Translations under genes and position numbers: made by a program
The notes under the pieces: generated by a model
What the model saw: the letters and a program-made list of their open reading frames with translations, nothing else
Database searches by the model: none
Told to the model about the DNA's origin: nothing
Shown here: positions 5,196 through 5,595 of the stretch, piece by piece
How positions within the stretch are numbered: position 1 is the stretch's first letter
Layout of the letters: each line of letters begins with the position of its first letter
Origin: an uncultured Collinsella sp.
GTDB taxonomy: Bacteria > Actinomycetota > Coriobacteriia > Coriobacteriales > Coriobacteriaceae
Direction of reading: 5' to 3'
Length of the DNA: 5,595 bases
Assembly (NCBI GenBank): GCA_958372035.1
Contig: CATXML010000095.1
Location: 1-5,595, forward strand

Positions 5196-5595
5196 ATGAG
5201 ACGAGTGGGAGCACTTGGCTTGGTGGCAGCGCTTGCCGCTATCTTGGTATCGCCGCTGCCGGCGCATGCCGAAGACGCTTCGGGTGCCGTTACCTACAAT
5301 GCGGGAAATGGATATTCCTTTGAGAAGCTCTCGCATCCTACGGTAGGAACGTCGCAGCCGGATGGTATCGTCGACTACCAGGGTAACGGTGCCGTTGCCG
5401 TTCCGGGCGCCGATGGTAACACGGCCAACAACGAAGGCGATCGCGGCCAGAGCTACACTTGGGCGGCTGCGAGCTATGGTGACTGGCTTTATGTGGGCAC
5501 CTGCTATGCGGCGATGGGCAACACACTGACGCTCATGAACGGCATGCTGGGCGATTCCTTTGATGCCGAGACCATGCGCCTGACGCTGGAGGCCA
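5196..5595 (+). CDS. Secreted protein, N-terminal part only (3' end outside window)
   Basis: The frame is open from ATG 5196 to the window edge, 133 codons without a stop. Residues 1-25 are a signal peptide: MRRVG, the hydrophobic stretch ALGLVAALAAILV, then PLPAHA with cleavage predicted before Glu26-Asp27. No lipobox Cys is present, so the protein is exported and either released or anchored by a part not seen. The mature start is rich in Gly, Asn, Asp and aromatic residues. RGQSYTWAAASYGDWLYVGTCYA (in the 80s to 100s) has the look of a beta-propeller or kelch-like blade, where a Gly pair, Trp and Tyr recur, but only one such unit is visible. I do not recognise the family. It follows a long intergenic region and is probably transcribed on its own. 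Confidence 0.8.
   Translation, partial: MRRVGALGLVAALAAILVSPLPAHAEDASGAVTYNAGNGYSFEKLSHPTVGTSQPDGIVDYQGNGAVAVPGADGNTANNEGDRGQSYTWAAASYGDWLYVGTCYAAMGNTLTLMNGMLGDSFDAETMRLTLEA

Overview
The window is high-GC, bacterial, densely coded DNA. Strong Shine-Dalgarno sites, a mix of lipoprotein and signal-peptide secretion, a DUF3793 protein beside a short-chain flavodoxin, and the style of the HMA and secreted proteins suggest a gut Coriobacteriia member, most likely Collinsella or a close relative. This assignment is recognition by eye and was not tested by a search.

Region 1 (1-3143, + strand) is a three-gene amino-acid ABC importer operon. It holds a lipoprotein solute-binding protein whose first codons lie outside the window, a permease (952-2313) and a GlnQ/HisP-type ATPase (2326-3078). 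A hairpin between the binding-protein and permease genes probably damps transcription of the downstream genes. The permease is the most unusual protein here: it carries a signal peptide and about 130 residues of predicted extracytoplasmic beta-rich sequence ahead of an ordinary five-helix permease domain. The operon ends at a perfect 19-bp hairpin flanked by A and T runs, which can also serve the convergent operon.

Region 2 (3194-4364, - strand) is a two-gene unit, a DUF3793 protein followed 46 nt later by a short-chain flavodoxin. It is read from a good promoter (TTGACC, 16 nt, TATAAG). A CCTAGG-centred dyad, partly resembling a DtxR/IdeR site, lies at the expected transcription start and would fit iron-responsive expression. 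The DUF3793 protein has six cysteines within 22 residues.

Region 3 (4431-4922, + strand) is divergent. It holds a small membrane-anchored heavy-metal-associated (HMA) protein with a Cys-Cys pair and a GMSCDGC metal site. A CsoR-type operator-like dyad stands just upstream, so copper or another soft metal is the likely inducer.

Region 4 (4923-5595) is a 273-nt AT-richer intergenic region with nested inverted repeats but no gene I can support. After it comes the start of a secreted protein that runs off the right edge.

Regions 2 and 3 suggest a metal and redox theme (iron-sparing flavodoxin, cysteine-rich protein, metal chaperone), while region 1 is nutrient uptake. No CRISPR array, tRNA, rRNA or insertion sequence was seen.
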